Source of the DNA: Dimorphilus gyrociliatus
Taxonomy: Eukaryota; Annelida; Polychaeta; Dinophilidae
Length of the DNA: 64,000 nt
NCBI GenBank assembly: GCA_904063045.1
Contig: CAJFCJ010000016.1
Coordinates: forward strand, 248,001 to 312,000
Reading direction: 5' to 3'
The notes below the pieces were generated by a model. The model was not told the DNA's origin. It worked only from the letters and a program-made list of their open reading frames with translations, and searched no databases. Below, piece by piece: positions 23,709 to 36,093 of this stretch. Numbering within the stretch: position 1 is the stretch's first letter; every line of letters begins with the position of its first letter. The translations under genes were made by a program, and so were the position numbers.

Positions 23709-24076
23709 TGTTATTACTAACAATACTGATAATCTGACAATTTAATTACACTGCAAAAAAAAAAAAAAAATAAAGTTGAAATGTTCTAAATTTTTCAAAA
23801 CGTGTTGACTTACAACCTGTCAATTGTATTGACTAAAAATTATAAAAATATGTTGAATTGCTGAATAAATTTTGGCGAAATTTTATAAATTATATGCATT
23901 CTTAGATGTTTAATTCATTCAAATAATATTCCCTAAAATAAACGCATAACTTTGTTTCGATTTGTTCTCGAATTGTCGCATACGCCCTCTATAGGGTCTA
24001 AAATTAGGATCAAGGTGAAGGTCAACTGATCAAAGTATAGAGAAATTTTGCTGTTACTTTGACCGAATTTTTAAAC
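23709..24076. other. Spacer between LAMTOR1 and PEX13
   Basis: This 368-bp stretch follows LAMTOR1 on the same strand. It has a run of A (about 23755-23770), AATAAA-like sequence and then the PEX13 upstream region. The sequence ACGCCCTCTATA near 23986 resembles the AGCGCCCTC motif described in the findings. No gene seen. Confidence 0.35.
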
Positions 24077-25225
24077 ATGTCTGCCCCTCCAAAACCTTGG
24101 GAAGGAAGTGCTCCCACAATGGAAAATTCGTATAATCCCATTAGTTCTAATGGATTGCTGTGAGTAATTTAAATGAACAACTAGGAATTAAATTCACAAT
24201 TTCGTATTGTTCTTCAATTGCGTTAGTTCTCAAACTCCATCACAAGCTCCTCCAGTTCCTGTACGAAATCAACAAGGCTCATATTCAAGCTATAATTCTC
24301 CATATTCTTCACCTTACTCCTCGCCATATATGTCTGGTGGAATGGGACTCTCTCCATACTCATCATATTCACCATATTCGTCAATAGGCGGTGCATACGG
24401 TGGATATGGAGGATATAGAAATTATGGCCAAGGTGGCTATCCTCAAAGTAACTTTGTAAGGCAGGCAGAGGCATCCTCTCGAAATGCTTTCCAGTCGATC
24501 GAATCAGTTGTCAGCGCTTTCAGTTCCATAAGCATGATGTTGGAGTCAACTTATTCAGCTTTATATAATTCTTTTCGAGCGGTTTTGGGTGTCGCTGGTC
24601 ATCTGACTCACGTTAAAGACCAATTAACTGCAATACTATCCTCCATCGCACTTTTTAAAACATTACGATACTTATGGCGAAAACTTCAGGTGCTCCTAAA
24701 ACTAAAGCCTGAATCAACCGTAGAAGATGTGTGGAAAGAGGTCAACATTCGAAAAGCTACAGGAGATGGAAATGGTAAATCCAACTGGCCTATTATTATG
24801 TTTTTTGCTATAGTGATGGCAGGACCATGGCTTATTTGGAAGCTATTGTCATCTTTGGGGAAGAATTCAGGTAGAAAATATATTCATTTATTTATCGAAG
24901 TCACTGATTGACGTAACGATTTTTTTTATCTATAGAATCAGAGTGGCATTTAGGAAAGTCTCCACATTTTATCTGTCAGGTAAATTATGATTTTGAAGGA
25001 AGGCAAGAAGACGAAATATCCGTTAAACAAGGTGAAAAGCTACGAGTTGCCCCCCAAGAAATGCAAACTGTTCAAAACTGGTTAATATGTGCAACTCCTT
25101 CTGGAAAAATTGGCTTAGTTCCTCAAAACTATATTAAAATCATTGGAAAAGGACGAATCGAAGATGAAACTGAAGTTAAACCTCCAAGCGAAGAAAATTT
25201 GAATACAGCTTGGAAAGAAGATTGA
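24077..25225 (+). CDS. PEX13: Peroxin 13, SH3-containing peroxisomal membrane protein
   Basis: The product starts MSAPPKPWEGS. This is followed by a Tyr/Gly/Ser-rich, disordered stretch (YSSPYSSPYMSGGMG, YGGYGGYRNYGQGG). The conserved core reads RQAEASSRNAFQSIESVVSA, FSSISMMLESTYSALYNSFR, then LRYLWRKLQVLLKL and a membrane helix (PIIMFFAIVMAGPWLIWKLL). The last exons give an SH3 domain (ICQVNYDFEGRQEDEISVKQ, QNWLICATPSGKIGLVPQNY). PEX13 is part of the peroxisomal import machinery: the YG-rich region forms the conduit phase and the SH3 binds PEX14 and PEX5. Full length for the family. The intron between the core and the SH3 carries a good GTAGAA...CTATAG pair. Confidence 0.93.
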
Positions 25226-25399
25226 AAATTGATTGACTCTTTTAAGACTGAAACTTAAGCAATTCTTTTCTTTTAAGTCATTTTACTATAAACAAAAAAT
25301 CAAAAGAAAAAAGACAATTTGAGATAATACTGAACAAATTCCATTGTTTACAAACTTTATTATGATTACACATTTGTCTAAGAAAGTTTAAATTAACAT

Positions 25400-26700
25400 T
25401 TAAGACCTAATATTATAATTTTTTAATAATGAACTGTCGTATGAGTTCCGCCTACGATGTGTATTCTCCATCTCACCTGGATAATATCTTGCATAGTATC
25501 CACTTTGATCACCACGACTAAATGAATATCTTCGGGATTTATTCTCCATTCCTTCTACATATCTGTTTGAAATGGCTATCATTAAGCAATTTATTAAGAC
25601 AAAATCACTTGAAAAACTTACGTAGAATAATGGGCATAAACTATTAAATAATAGACGAATATAAATATTATATAGAAAATTGATGCAATAATATATAGAG
25701 CAGTTGTTAAGGGATTAAACTGAAAAATAAGCATAAACAAATTTATAAAGTTGATAAGAATGTATAAAGTAGACTATCTTTTACATCGTCGGTATGCCTT
25801 TTCCAATAATTTTTACAACTAAGAAATTTGCATATTGTTTCGTTTAATCGGCCTATAAAACAAATATTTAACCTAATTAAACAACTTGTCGTATACTTGT
25901 TAATTACCCCATAGATATCTTGCATCTGCTTCTTGGAGGGATGGTGGAACACATTTCGTTATCATTTTCTATATAAAAATTAATTAATGAAGTAGTTGGT
26001 AGTGGTGTTATCATTTTTGCACTTACATAACATTCTTGCTTTCTTTTGTTTAAATGTATTCTTGGACAATTACTCTCTTCCCATTGAATCACTCTATCGT
26101 AGTAGTCCATATGAACGTCACAACGAAAGTATGGACATAAATCAGATAAACATTTCAGATCCTAAAAAGAAAGAAATGTATAGTCATTTCGTAATAAAAT
26201 AAACTTTCTAATTACGTTTCTAAGATGTCCAGGATGCTTTAAATCAAAATGATTTTCTAAAAATTCTTCAGAAACGAACGATTTTCCACAAAAATTACAA
26301 GTCCATTTACTTGCTGTTTCCTCTACTTTCCTCATTTCGTAGTTTTGATAAACCTCCGATCTTAAATCAAATGGGCAAGTTTCCGGAAATGATTTTTCAC
26401 CGAATGTTGTTAACTCCGACTTTAAATGCTTTCAAAGAAATGCGTTTTTGAATTGAATATTGCTGTTATAAGCTTTCAAAAACGATTTTTTACTTACGTT
26501 TTTTACAAATTTTCGAACAAACTGAGATCCTACTTTTGAACAATTCGATCTATGATCATCTAATCCGATATTAATTTTATTATTATTGAAAAATGATAAG
26601 TAATTTGGAAAATAAAACACATACCTCCTAATATTTCACGAAAGAAGGATATACTAAAAATTGATAGTATAATTTGCTTTCTTAGCACACTATTCCTCAT
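25400..26700 (-). CDS. Membrane protein with signal peptide, C2H2 finger and C-terminal helix; family not recognised
   Basis: About eight short exons can be followed in phase. Exon 1 (26634-26700) is a signal peptide, MRNSVLRKQIILSIFSISFF. Next come SNCSKVGSQFVRKFVKN and a cysteine-bearing region (FPETCPFDLRSEVYQ). A canonical zinc finger follows: WTCNFCGKSFVSEEFLENHF then DLKH (C-x2-C-x12-H-x4-H). Further pairs CLSDLCPYFRC and ETICKFLSCKNYW follow. A transmembrane helix (TTALYIIASIFYIIFIFVYY, near 25650-25720) precedes a short Arg/Tyr-rich tail ending LKNYNIRS. The order implies that the zinc finger faces the lumen or outside, which is unusual for C2H2. I do not recognise the family. A nuclear role seems unlikely given the signal peptide and membrane helix. 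Confidence 0.6.
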
Positions 26701-27452
26701 CGTAAAATCATTTATATAGGCTTTGAAATAATATAAACATAGTATTTAAGTAAGAATGATCAATCTCATTAATGTTAGGCAGACGATAGTATGAACATTT
26801 TGGAACCTATTGGAAACTGGTATAAGCGGAAGTAAGAAATAGGAAAAACATTTATTGTAAATGGATAATCTTTTAAAATAAAAACAACTGTCTTTTTCAA
26901 TTAAATTACTAAACTATTAACAAATTTAATTTAATATGAGTTATAATTTATTATATTCCGTCAGCTCTGAAAGATTGTTAAATTTTATACTATCATTTAG
27001 AACGAATGATAATGGCGGGAATTTAAGTATCAAAATAAAGCGAATGTTTTTTTATTTCACTAAAAATTATGTAAATATTACTTTTATTACAATGAAATAG
27101 AAATCTAATTAGTCGAACAATTGTTGTATTATGTTTTAAATCTGGAAAAAGTTTACCTTCTTGACAAATAGAAGTTTTAACAGTTCATAAATTAAAATTC
27201 GTGGTATATATCCTTCTAATGTGTTATTATTTCTATACATCAACTATTTTTATAAACAAATAGGCCTATTCATGAAAATGTTTATAAAACAAAGAAAAAA
27301 AGCAAAAAAAATTTAATACTTTTTGAATTTTATGAGATAATTGGATGTTTGAAAGTAATTTTGAGTATATTATGCTCATGTTCGAACTGAACCAGATTGG
27401 CATATTTCAAGATGAAATTGTCTTTTCTTCAATATAAACCGCTTTATTTGCA
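26701..27452. promoter_or_regulatory. Intergenic region between divergent C2H2 membrane protein and DCAF10
   Basis: This is 750 bp of very AT-rich sequence between opposite start codons. It contains one TAGGCCTA palindrome (27261-27268). No coding exon, RNA gene or repeat was recognised. Confidence 0.35.
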
Positions 27453-28741
27453 ATGATTTCCATTGGAGAAGTTAACAAACGTTCTGCAAAAAATAACATT
27501 GTTCTTAAACTTCCAGAAAGACTGACAAATCCGTCAAACAGAGAAAGATTGAAAAAGGAATTGTTAAGATGCCTCTATTATCGTTCATGGGGCTATATTT
27601 CAGAACCTCAGATTCCTATGTACACAGGCGTTTTTTCATTGGCGTTTTCGAGAAAAGGGTAAGAAGTAATTAAAGTACAATAACCGTTAATATTTAACAA
27701 ATATGCAATCTTTTTTTAGAAATCCTTTGTTAATAGGCTTTGACCAAGGAGAGATAAGGGGTTTTGACGTAACCTCCAATAAACAAATATGGGATAATGT
27801 TGATATGCATAACTGTGGTGTTAACTGTTTGGAGTAAGCAAATATCTCTTTATTTAATTTATTAAAGAAAAAATCATTAAAACACTTTCAATTTTTTATA
27901 GATTCATAAATGATTATCAGTTCGTAAGTGGATCCGATGATACTGTTGTTAAACTTTGGGATTTACGTAAATTGGATTATTCTATACAGAATCTTTACGA
28001 TATGGATGAATGGGTTCAGGATGTTAGCTTTTCTTTCGGTCAAAAACTTCTAATAACGAATGGAATTGGAAGTGGATTCTTTGTTTACCAATTAGTGGAT
28101 GGTAGATTTGAATTGGTGGCTGTTTGTAAAAATGATAAACCTATTTATAGAGCAAAGTTAATTGACTCAAACGATGGTATGATGGTTTATAGTAATTGGG
28201 GAGACTCCAAAGCCTATATAGTGCACAATTTTTATCGTCTTATTCGTGAAAGATCGAATCATACTCCTCCTTCAGAACTGCATTTAAAAGAAGAGATTTC
28301 TTGTAAATTGGAAGGTTTAGCAGATTGTATTATAAGTTCTATTGCCGTTCATCCGTTTGAAAGACGTTTTGCTATGAGAGGTACAACAGCAGGACGAAAA
28401 AAACGACATATGAAATCCTATACATTTATTTTTGATGCTAATCGGGTATCAGAATCTTGTGAACCAACTTGTACTCATCAAGAATCGTCTAAAACTCGTA
28501 ATTTTACAAAAGAAATGAGTTTTTCATTCGACGGCTATGCTTTATCGTCACCGAATCGTAGTTCAGTTAGACTGCTGGGTCTAATTAATAATCCGATGTC
28601 TAAGAATCGTCTGCAAGTGCTAAATGAAGTAAAAGGTTCTAATTCAGCCGATTCAGCAATTGTTACCCGTTTTTCGCCAGTTGAACCACTATTGGCAGTT
28701 GGGTGGTTAAGTGGTTCCATTAAATTGTTTAAACCATCATA
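27453..28741 (+). CDS. DCAF10: DDB1- and CUL4-associated factor 10-like WD40 protein
   Basis: Three or four exons encode a WD40 propeller. The signature stretch VNCLEFINDYQFVSGSDDTV then VKLWDLRKLDY contains the WDxR box that docks on DDB1. It is followed by EWVQDVSFSFGQKLLITNGI, as in DCAF10. The end is also diagnostic: KEMSFSFDGYALSSPNRSSV then RLLGL, and VTRFSPVEPLLAVGWLSGSI then KLFKPS, matching the DCAF10 C-terminus. The start at 27453 (MISIGEVNKRSAKNN) is the first in-frame ATG. DCAF10 would be a substrate receptor of CRL4 ubiquitin ligases; its substrates are poorly known. It is convergent with RTCB. Confidence 0.8.
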
Positions 28742-28894
28742 GACTTCAGGAAAAGTTTCAAAGATAGCTTCCGTGAAGTGTTTTTAATGATTTTTTTTAT
28801 ATTACGCTCTACTTTTATATGCTCAATGTATTTTTATTTATTATTTTAAATTAAAATCGCAATAAATTAACTTGAGAAAAATAATGATCAGTTT

Positions 28895-30597
28895 TTAGCC
28901 TTTGATGACGGCAACAGGTCGCAGCTTGAAACATTTCTGACTTATTCCGGCAATATGACCTGTTTTGAGAAAGACCTTCGTTAATAGAGATTATTTAAAT
29001 TTAAACAATACACTTACAAGTATCAACAACATCTGTAACATTTTTGTACGATTCCGGTGCTTCTTCCATAACCAGTTTTGGTGATGCCACCCTAATAGAT
29101 ATTCCTTGCTTATCTAACGCTTTCAGGACATCTACGTAATCTAAATTTCGCCTAGACTTTGCCCTGGATAGTGCACGTCCAGCTCCATGGCAAGTCGAAC
29201 CAAATGTCTGTTGCATACCAATTTCAGTGCCTGTCAAGACATAACTACAGGTACCCATAGTGCCACCAATAAGTACTGGCTGACCAGTTAGTTGATAATC
29301 AACGGGTATTAAAGGATGGTGAGGAGGAAAAGCTCTAGTTGAACCTTTTCTATGAACAAGTAGAGTTTTTTCTTTACCTTGGACGAAATGTTGTTCAACC
29401 TTAGCAATATTATGGCTAACATCATATATCATATGCATGTCTAAATCATCTGGGGTAGAGTTAAACATTTTTGCAAAACTTTGTCGACAGAGAAAAGTCA
29501 TCGAAGATCGATTGACCCATGCATAGTTAGCAGCGGCAGCCATACCTTTTAAGTAATCTTGACCTTCCTTTGAGTGAATTTGAGCACATGCTAACTGCCG
29601 ATCATTTACCTAAAATAATATTAAAGATAATTTGAATTGTGTTGATAAAAAAGTCATATAGTATTTGATGGCTACCTCAATTTTATCTCTTTTCATTGCT
29701 TTTTCCATGGACACAAGTGCATCTGTAGCCACTTGGTGACCTAATCCTCGTGATCCACAATGGATCATGACACAGACTTGTCCCTCGAATTCTATACCCA
29801 TTCTCTTGGCGTTATGTTCATTGAAAATTTCTTCAACAACTTGAATTTCAGCATAATGATTACCAGCACCTAAAGTACCAAGTTGAGGTAGACCGCGTTT
29901 CTTTGCTCTGGCCGAGACACAGTTAGGATCGGCTTGTAGCATACGACCATATTCTTCGCAATGTTCTTTATCTTCAGCCCAAATGTAACCTTCTCTTAAC
30001 GACCAATCCATTCCCATTTCAAGAGCTTCTTCCAGATCTTTAGCTCCCATTGGTATAATTCCCTTAGAGCCAACTCCAACAGGAATATGATCAAACATAG
30101 ATTGAGCTAATTGTTCCTTAACCGGCTGAACATCTTTTTCAGATAAATTTGTTCTGAGTAGCCTCACACCACAATTAATATCAAAACCAACACCCCCGGG
30201 AGATACTATTGCATTTGGATCATCCATGTCAAAAGCAGCCATGTTTCCAATTGCAAAACCATAACCCGAATGAATATCCGGTAAACCTATTGAATTCTAT
30301 ATAAAGAAAATATTATTAGCTTCATGCTGGAACTCAATGGAAGAGAAAATTATTTACCCCGACAATTCCTGGTAGGGCAGCAACATTTGCTATTTGTTTT
30401 ACTCCTGGAAGAAATCCACCAAAGCCTCCCGGTCTGCATGCATGCTGAAGCTCTTCAAACATCAACTTCTCCAAATGATCATTTACGTAGAAGACTCCTT
30501 CCACTTTCATATTTGGTACAAAACCTTTCTTGATTCTCCATGATGTTGGAGTAATTCTTTCAAGATACTCCAGTTCCTCACTGTAGCTTCTAACCAT
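28895..30597 (-). CDS. RTCB: RNA-splicing ligase RTCB
   Basis: RTCB is the catalytic subunit of the animal tRNA ligase and XBP1 splicing ligase. Five exons read nearly end to end with the family: [47 protein letters not shown]...[27 protein letters not shown] (metal-binding Asp and Cys), [14 protein letters not shown] (Asn and His of the active site), [57 protein letters not shown] and HGAGRALSR (the GMP-accepting His). The last exon ends [13 protein letters not shown]. All catalytic blocks are conserved. It is divergent from DNAJB9. Confidence 0.97.
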
Positions 30598-31066
30598 TTT
30601 CTTAAAGAGTGATAATTAGATTTAATCACAGATAATAGTCATTCAATTTAAAACATATATCATTTGAGAAATATTTCCCAAATAATTTACTTTAATATTG
30701 TAACTTTATTTAAAAAGTAGACTTTTTAACCTACCCAGTATTGTTATCACAAATTTTACCGGAAGGAGTCGCAATGTGGAGAGGCAAAACAGTTTCTCTG
30801 AAGACTATCAGTTTTCGGAAAAGTATCCAATCAGCTGTGAAGGAGTAGCACTTCCGGTGTGGATGTAAACAAAACGTAGCCAATTCTAAAAAAATTGGAG
30901 TTTGACATATAAATTTGGAAACATCAATCTACCCACCGATCAGTTGGATTACCGTCGTTGATTTTTAATATTTTACATAGATGTAAATTATTATAAAATG
31001 TATTTATTAACACGTATTATATATTTTTAAAATTTCTTTCAGCGTATCCTGCAGAAATCGAAGGAA
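30598..31066. promoter_or_regulatory. Intergenic region between divergent RTCB and DNAJB9
   Basis: 469 bp separate the two start codons; both promoters probably lie here. The pairing is of interest because RTCB joins XBP1 mRNA and DNAJB9 is a classic XBP1 target in vertebrates. The region includes GC-richer patches near 30760-30870. Upstream of DNAJB9 a CTTTCAG acceptor-like site (about 31036-31042) suggests a 5' UTR intron. No unfolded-protein-response element could be assigned by eye. Confidence 0.4.
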
Positions 31067-31888
31067 ATGCAACTGAATCACTCCTTATATATTTTACTTC
31101 TTTTACCTATGTTAATATTAGCTAGGGACTATTATGATATACTTGGTGTGGATAAAACAGCCAGTAAAAGAGATATTAAGAAAGCATTTAGAAAGCTAGC
31201 TCAGAAATATCATCCTGATAAAAATAGAGATTTAACGAAGGAAGAAGCAGAAAAGAAATTTGTAGAAATAGCAAAAGCATATGAGATTTTATCTGATGCA
31301 GAAAAAAGAGCAAAATATGATAAATTCGGTGAAGCCGCTTTTGAACAAGGTGATGGAGGGAGCAGTCACGATTTTAATTTTGCCGACTATTCCAAAAGTA
31401 ATATTCTTTTTTCTTATTTACTTAAATTTTTATATTTAATTAATTTTTTTAATACAATCGGCTTATATTTAATATTCCATAAATGTAGGCTAAATTTAAT
31501 TGAAACTTTATTTGCCTTTTGACGATTTTATAGATGGAATTATTTCACATCTGTTACTTTTTTTACAGTTTTTGAGGAAATGTTTGGCGGTTCCCACTTT
31601 AAACAAGGAGGTGGCGGATCATTCTTCAATTTTGATGATCATTTTAGTGACTGGGGTGAAGACGATTTTGACAATGGAGACTCTTTCTTTCAGCATTTCA
31701 GCCACGGACATGACAATGTTGGAGGTGATGTTGGTGGTGGAAATGGTATGTTCGATGATTTTGTTAACATGGATTTTGGAGGTTTTAATGAAGTTCATCA
31801 AGGAGGTGGAGGTGGTGGAAAGCAAAGGTGTAAAACAATTACCAAAAGACAAGGAAATATGGTTAGCACCCAGACAATTTGCTCATGA
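31067..31888 (+). CDS. DNAJB9: DNAJB9/ERdj4-like ER-lumenal J protein
   Basis: A signal peptide ([19 protein letters not shown]) precedes a full J domain: [33 protein letters not shown] with the HPD motif, and [19 protein letters not shown]. After an intron (about 31398-31568) comes a Gly/Phe/Asp-rich region. The end [20 protein letters not shown] matches the conserved C-terminal tail of vertebrate DNAJB9. The protein would stimulate BiP ATPase in the ER lumen, and DNAJB9 also restrains IRE1. No KDEL-type end is present, as in ERdj4. Confidence 0.88.
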
Positions 31889-32072
31889 AAAATGAATTGT
31901 TAAAACTTTATCTCGAAATTGAATTGTACAGAAATTTTAAAAAGTTTGAATCTTTTAAGAAATTGCTTATATTGGTAATAATAAATAAATTCAGTCTTTT
32001 CTCTTTAGGTATAGTTTACTTTTGATAATTCGTGAAAAAAATGTAAGAAGCCAAAAAAAACTTTGAAATTAA

Positions 32073-33041
32073 TCAAGCTTTAGCATGTTTTTCATTGTTA
32101 TTTTGAGAAATTGGTTGTTTTTTTTCAACTGTTCTTAATTCTCTTGTCCTAACTAGAGCGTAGCAAACTGAAGCTGACGCAACAATAAGGACGGATAACC
32201 ACCAGAGAATAGGCCTAGACTCTTTTTCTATTCTTGAACCAATGAATGTTTGAACGACTGATTTCGCGGAAGCCGAAACATGATGAGTAATTGGAGATGT
32301 ATAGGCTATTTGGAGGGCAGAGATCCAAGACATCGCAGCAGCCATTAATCCAGTTAAAACAAGAAGCATAACATTGAAATTGTCAAATAATCTCTCGACT
32401 TGCCATTGGCCAGTAAATAAGACAAGAGGAAAGAGGAGAATTGCAGCGTTAGTATTCAGTACAAAAGCTAATTTGACGGCATTTCCATCTAAAGCATGCA
32501 TAGCTTTAGATGTTAGTACTCCGTTAAGAGCAACAACAAGTGAAGTAACTATCCCATAAATAACTCCTGATAAATTTAATGAACCAGCTGCTCTTTCTTG
32601 ATCAACACCTAAGGCAAATCCTGTTGATAGAGCAATACAACAGGTTAAAGCTGAACACGAGATACTTTTCTTCAGTATAATTGCAGATAGCGATACCACA
32701 AAAAGCAACGTTAGAGATCTAGCAATTTGATAGAAGACAACCCCAACTAACTTGAGACAAAAGTTATTGAGGGTTAACATGAGAATATGGCTAAACGATT
32801 GTAAAACAACATACTTGTTTGAAAAATCTTTTGTGTTGAAGTCACCCCTAAGTAGGATAACAATACAAGTGCTAAGAGACCCAAGTGCACTTTGAGCCCA
32901 TGCACAAAAAACAGATATATCTTCCGATTTCTTGGGTCCCAACAATTTACTGTTAGCAATAACTAAACCAATTGATATAACCCAATAAGTAGCTACAATT
33001 GCCAGAACAACAAAAAATCTTCGCAAATCCATTATTACCAC
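32073..33041 (-). CDS. SLC35C1: GDP-fucose transporter (SLC35C1-like), intronless
   Basis: A single uninterrupted frame of 322 aa encodes a ten-helix nucleotide-sugar transporter. Family-typical segments are VISIGLVIANSKLLGP, LTLNNFCLKLVGVVFYQIAR, SLTLLFVVSLSAIILKKSIS, GVIYGIVTSLVVALNGVLTS, NTNAAILLFPLVLFTGQW and the diagnostic YTSPITHHVSASAKSVVQTF near helix 9. The C-terminus is short, charged and cytosolic (EKKQPISQNNNEKHAKA). It would exchange GDP-fucose for GMP in the Golgi, supplying fucosyltransferases. The first Met may be residue 1 or 4 (MVIMDLRRFF). Absence of introns is unusual among its neighbours. Confidence 0.87.
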   Translation of the reverse strand: MVIMDLRRFFVVLAIVATYWVISIGLVIANSKLLGPKKSEDISVFCAWAQSALGSLSTCIVILLRGDFNTKDFSNKYVVLQSFSHILMLTLNNFCLKLVGVVFYQIARSLTLLFVVSLSAIILKKSISCSALTCCIALSTGFALGVDQERAAGSLNLSGVIYGIVTSLVVALNGVLTSKAMHALDGNAVKLAFVLNTNAAILLFPLVLFTGQWQVERLFDNFNVMLLVLTGLMAAAMSWISALQIAYTSPITHHVSASAKSVVQTFIGSRIEKESRPILWWLSVLIVASASVCYALVRTRELRTVEKKQPISQNNNEKHAKA

Positions 33042-34118
33042 TTAAGTCATATTTTTGTTAATACTTCTAACATAAATTACATACTGTTCTACTGCTTAAC
33101 TTTGCTTTTAATCAATTATAAACTGAAAGATTATTGATTCGTGTCGTCTGCTTTACTGCACGATTTAAAAAAAAACATCCGGAGCCACGTATGAGCATTA
33201 AAAGAACGTTTATGATTCGATATCGATTTTGGCCAATCAAGAGTGTTCTTTTTTTTTCTAAAGTTTAATATTAGACGAAGTCTAAGTCTTCAATATCGAA
33301 TACTTGCATCAGACAAATCGAATATATTCGATATATTAAAAATAGAAGAGTATAATTAGTAGATGCTAGTCACATTAAAACAAAATAAAAGAAAAAAAAA
33401 ACACAACATTCATTTTAAATTCTCCTCTTTTTTCAATATTAGCCTAATCGATACTTGCAAAAATTTTGATTTTCAATGAAAATTAATATTCTTCTAAAAC
33501 AGAGGAGATAAAAAACTGCTGTTACAAGGTTCAGTAAATATTTTTTCAACACTTACATGAATATGCGTATACTTAGAAATGTATAATATATATATATACA
33601 GTATATATATATATATATATATATATATTGTGAAATATGTAAATTCCATTAAGAACATTCATTATTCTGATACACAAACTTTTTTCATTTGTTTTCGATT
33701 AAGACGGACGGATGAAGATGATACAGTAAAGGAACAATACAATCTGGATGATTAGTAACATTTAAAAGATAATTAAAAACAATACTTAAATACGGAAAGT
33801 GCTTCAGAGTTTTTATAATTTTTTCTTATCTTTTAGCATTTAAAAAGATGCTGGGACGGAATTTTATAAAGAAAAAGAAAAAAATATTGTGAAATATCAT
33901 ACGTGCAAGACACAAACTAATTGTTCTTTTACAAACGTGTTAATGTGCTTTATATTACTGAATTTTATAGAATGAAGAGAGTTAAATATTTTATTTCTAT
34001 TAATGATTCTTCCCATAAAGCATATTAAGAACGTTGTAAGAGTATGGCTTTACTGTTTTTTTCTTGATAAATAATATAATCCCTAAATGTTGTAAAGGTC
34101 GGCTTAGAAAGGAAGCTG
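33042..34118. other. Gene-free stretch upstream of SLC35C1 and downstream of PDE6D
   Basis: About 1.08 kb of AT-rich DNA with a TATA-type microsatellite broken by ACAG (about 33583-33630, of the TATACAGTATA kind). No coding exon or RNA gene is apparent. The left end must hold the SLC35C1 promoter and the right end the PDE6D 3' UTR. Confidence 0.4.
33583..33630. repeat. TA microsatellite with embedded TATACAGTATA
   Basis: Two TA runs are separated by one ACAG, giving TATATACAGTATATATAT. Similar interrupted TA blocks recur elsewhere in the window. Confidence 0.85.
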
Positions 34119-35016
<898 letters not shown>

Positions 35017-35620
35017 TGTTTTGCAGATGATCTGTAGTGTAATTTAGAGTTGTCAAAACGTGGAAGAGAAATTTGTGAGAGAATATTAATCCAAACGCAA
35101 ATTTTTCTTGCGTACGTACGGACTTGTTAAAAAATAGAAGCAATCGAACCGTTCAAAGGAATCCTTTGCTGGAGTGTCTAAATGGAGGAGAGAATGGAAA
35201 TTATGAAAATTTACTATATGTATCTTATGACATTTTGAATGATTATCTAATATTTCAACTTATTAGAAAATTTTATTATTGTTTTTTTTAGCTAAACATG
35301 TGACTTCTGTAAGAATATAGTATTAACGTTGAAGATATTCTATTCGTTCTCTGGAAGATAATATATTTTTGGACAATTTATGCAAATTTATCACTAAATA
35401 AATAATTACAAAGGCATCCTATTATGACTTGAAAACTTAAATATTGCTAGACTACTTTTGCTTTTAGTTTTAATAAATATAAGTTTTCAATAGCTTTAAG
35501 CTCTGTTCCAAACCAGGAAGACACAAGCGGCATTAAGTACTACCGTTTTAGGCTCAATTCTGGGCATGCGCACTACAGTTTTCCTGTAGCAAATGAGGTG
35601 AAGGTTGACCTACTGTCCGC
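35017..35620. promoter_or_regulatory. Intergenic region between divergent PDE6D and MRPL53
   Basis: A 604-bp spacer between opposite starts. Upstream of MRPL53 a GC-richer patch (GGGCATGCGCACTACAG, about 35561-35577) resembles an NRF1-type GCATGCGC site, a common element in promoters of mitochondrial genes in animals (inference). No exon was found. Confidence 0.4.
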
Positions 35621-36093
35621 ATGACTTCAAAGATAGTGTTGTCGTATAATAGAGCCATCGGCTACCAAATTAAAAATATCGATTTGCAATCGGTTAAAAA
35701 GATCATTTGCAAATTCAACCCTTTTCGAGAAGATGTACAATCTGCCAGGTACAAAACACTAATCTTTTGAAATGAACTTTTCTTGAGCGATATTTCAACT
35801 TGTTTATAATATTTCAGAGAAGTTGCACACTTTATGTCATTTAAAAATATCAAGAAAACAAATCCGACATGCTCTCTGAAAGTAAACGTACAATCAGATA
35901 ACTCTATACCGGAGATTGACGTTAAATTTAGTAAGGATAATCCTTAAATACTTCTTTTAATACTTTTAATCACTCAATGACAAATATAGATGATGGCCAT
36001 AGAGCTCTATTTAAAACATCCAACTTGACAAGTTTAGAAGTTTTACAAGAATTTAATAAACTTTGCAAAGAAAGAAACGAACTAAAAAAGTGA
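35621..36093 (+). CDS. MRPL53: Mitochondrial large ribosomal subunit protein mL53
   Basis: Three exons (35621-35749, 35818-35929, about 35990-36093) encode about 115 aa: MTSKIVLSYNRAIGYQIKNI, VKKIICKFNPFREDVQSARE, VAHFMSFKNIKKTNPTCSLK, IPEIDVKFNDGHRALFKTSN and LTSLEVLQEFNKL. Compared with human mL53, the block I-x-x-x-F-x-P-F-x-x-x-V-x-S-A-R, the Cys-Ser pair, the D-V-x-F-x-D-G-H-R block and the L-T-x-L-E-x-L motif line up. It is a metazoan-type structural protein of the mitoribosome with a thioredoxin-like fold. No long presequence is visible. Confidence 0.82.
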
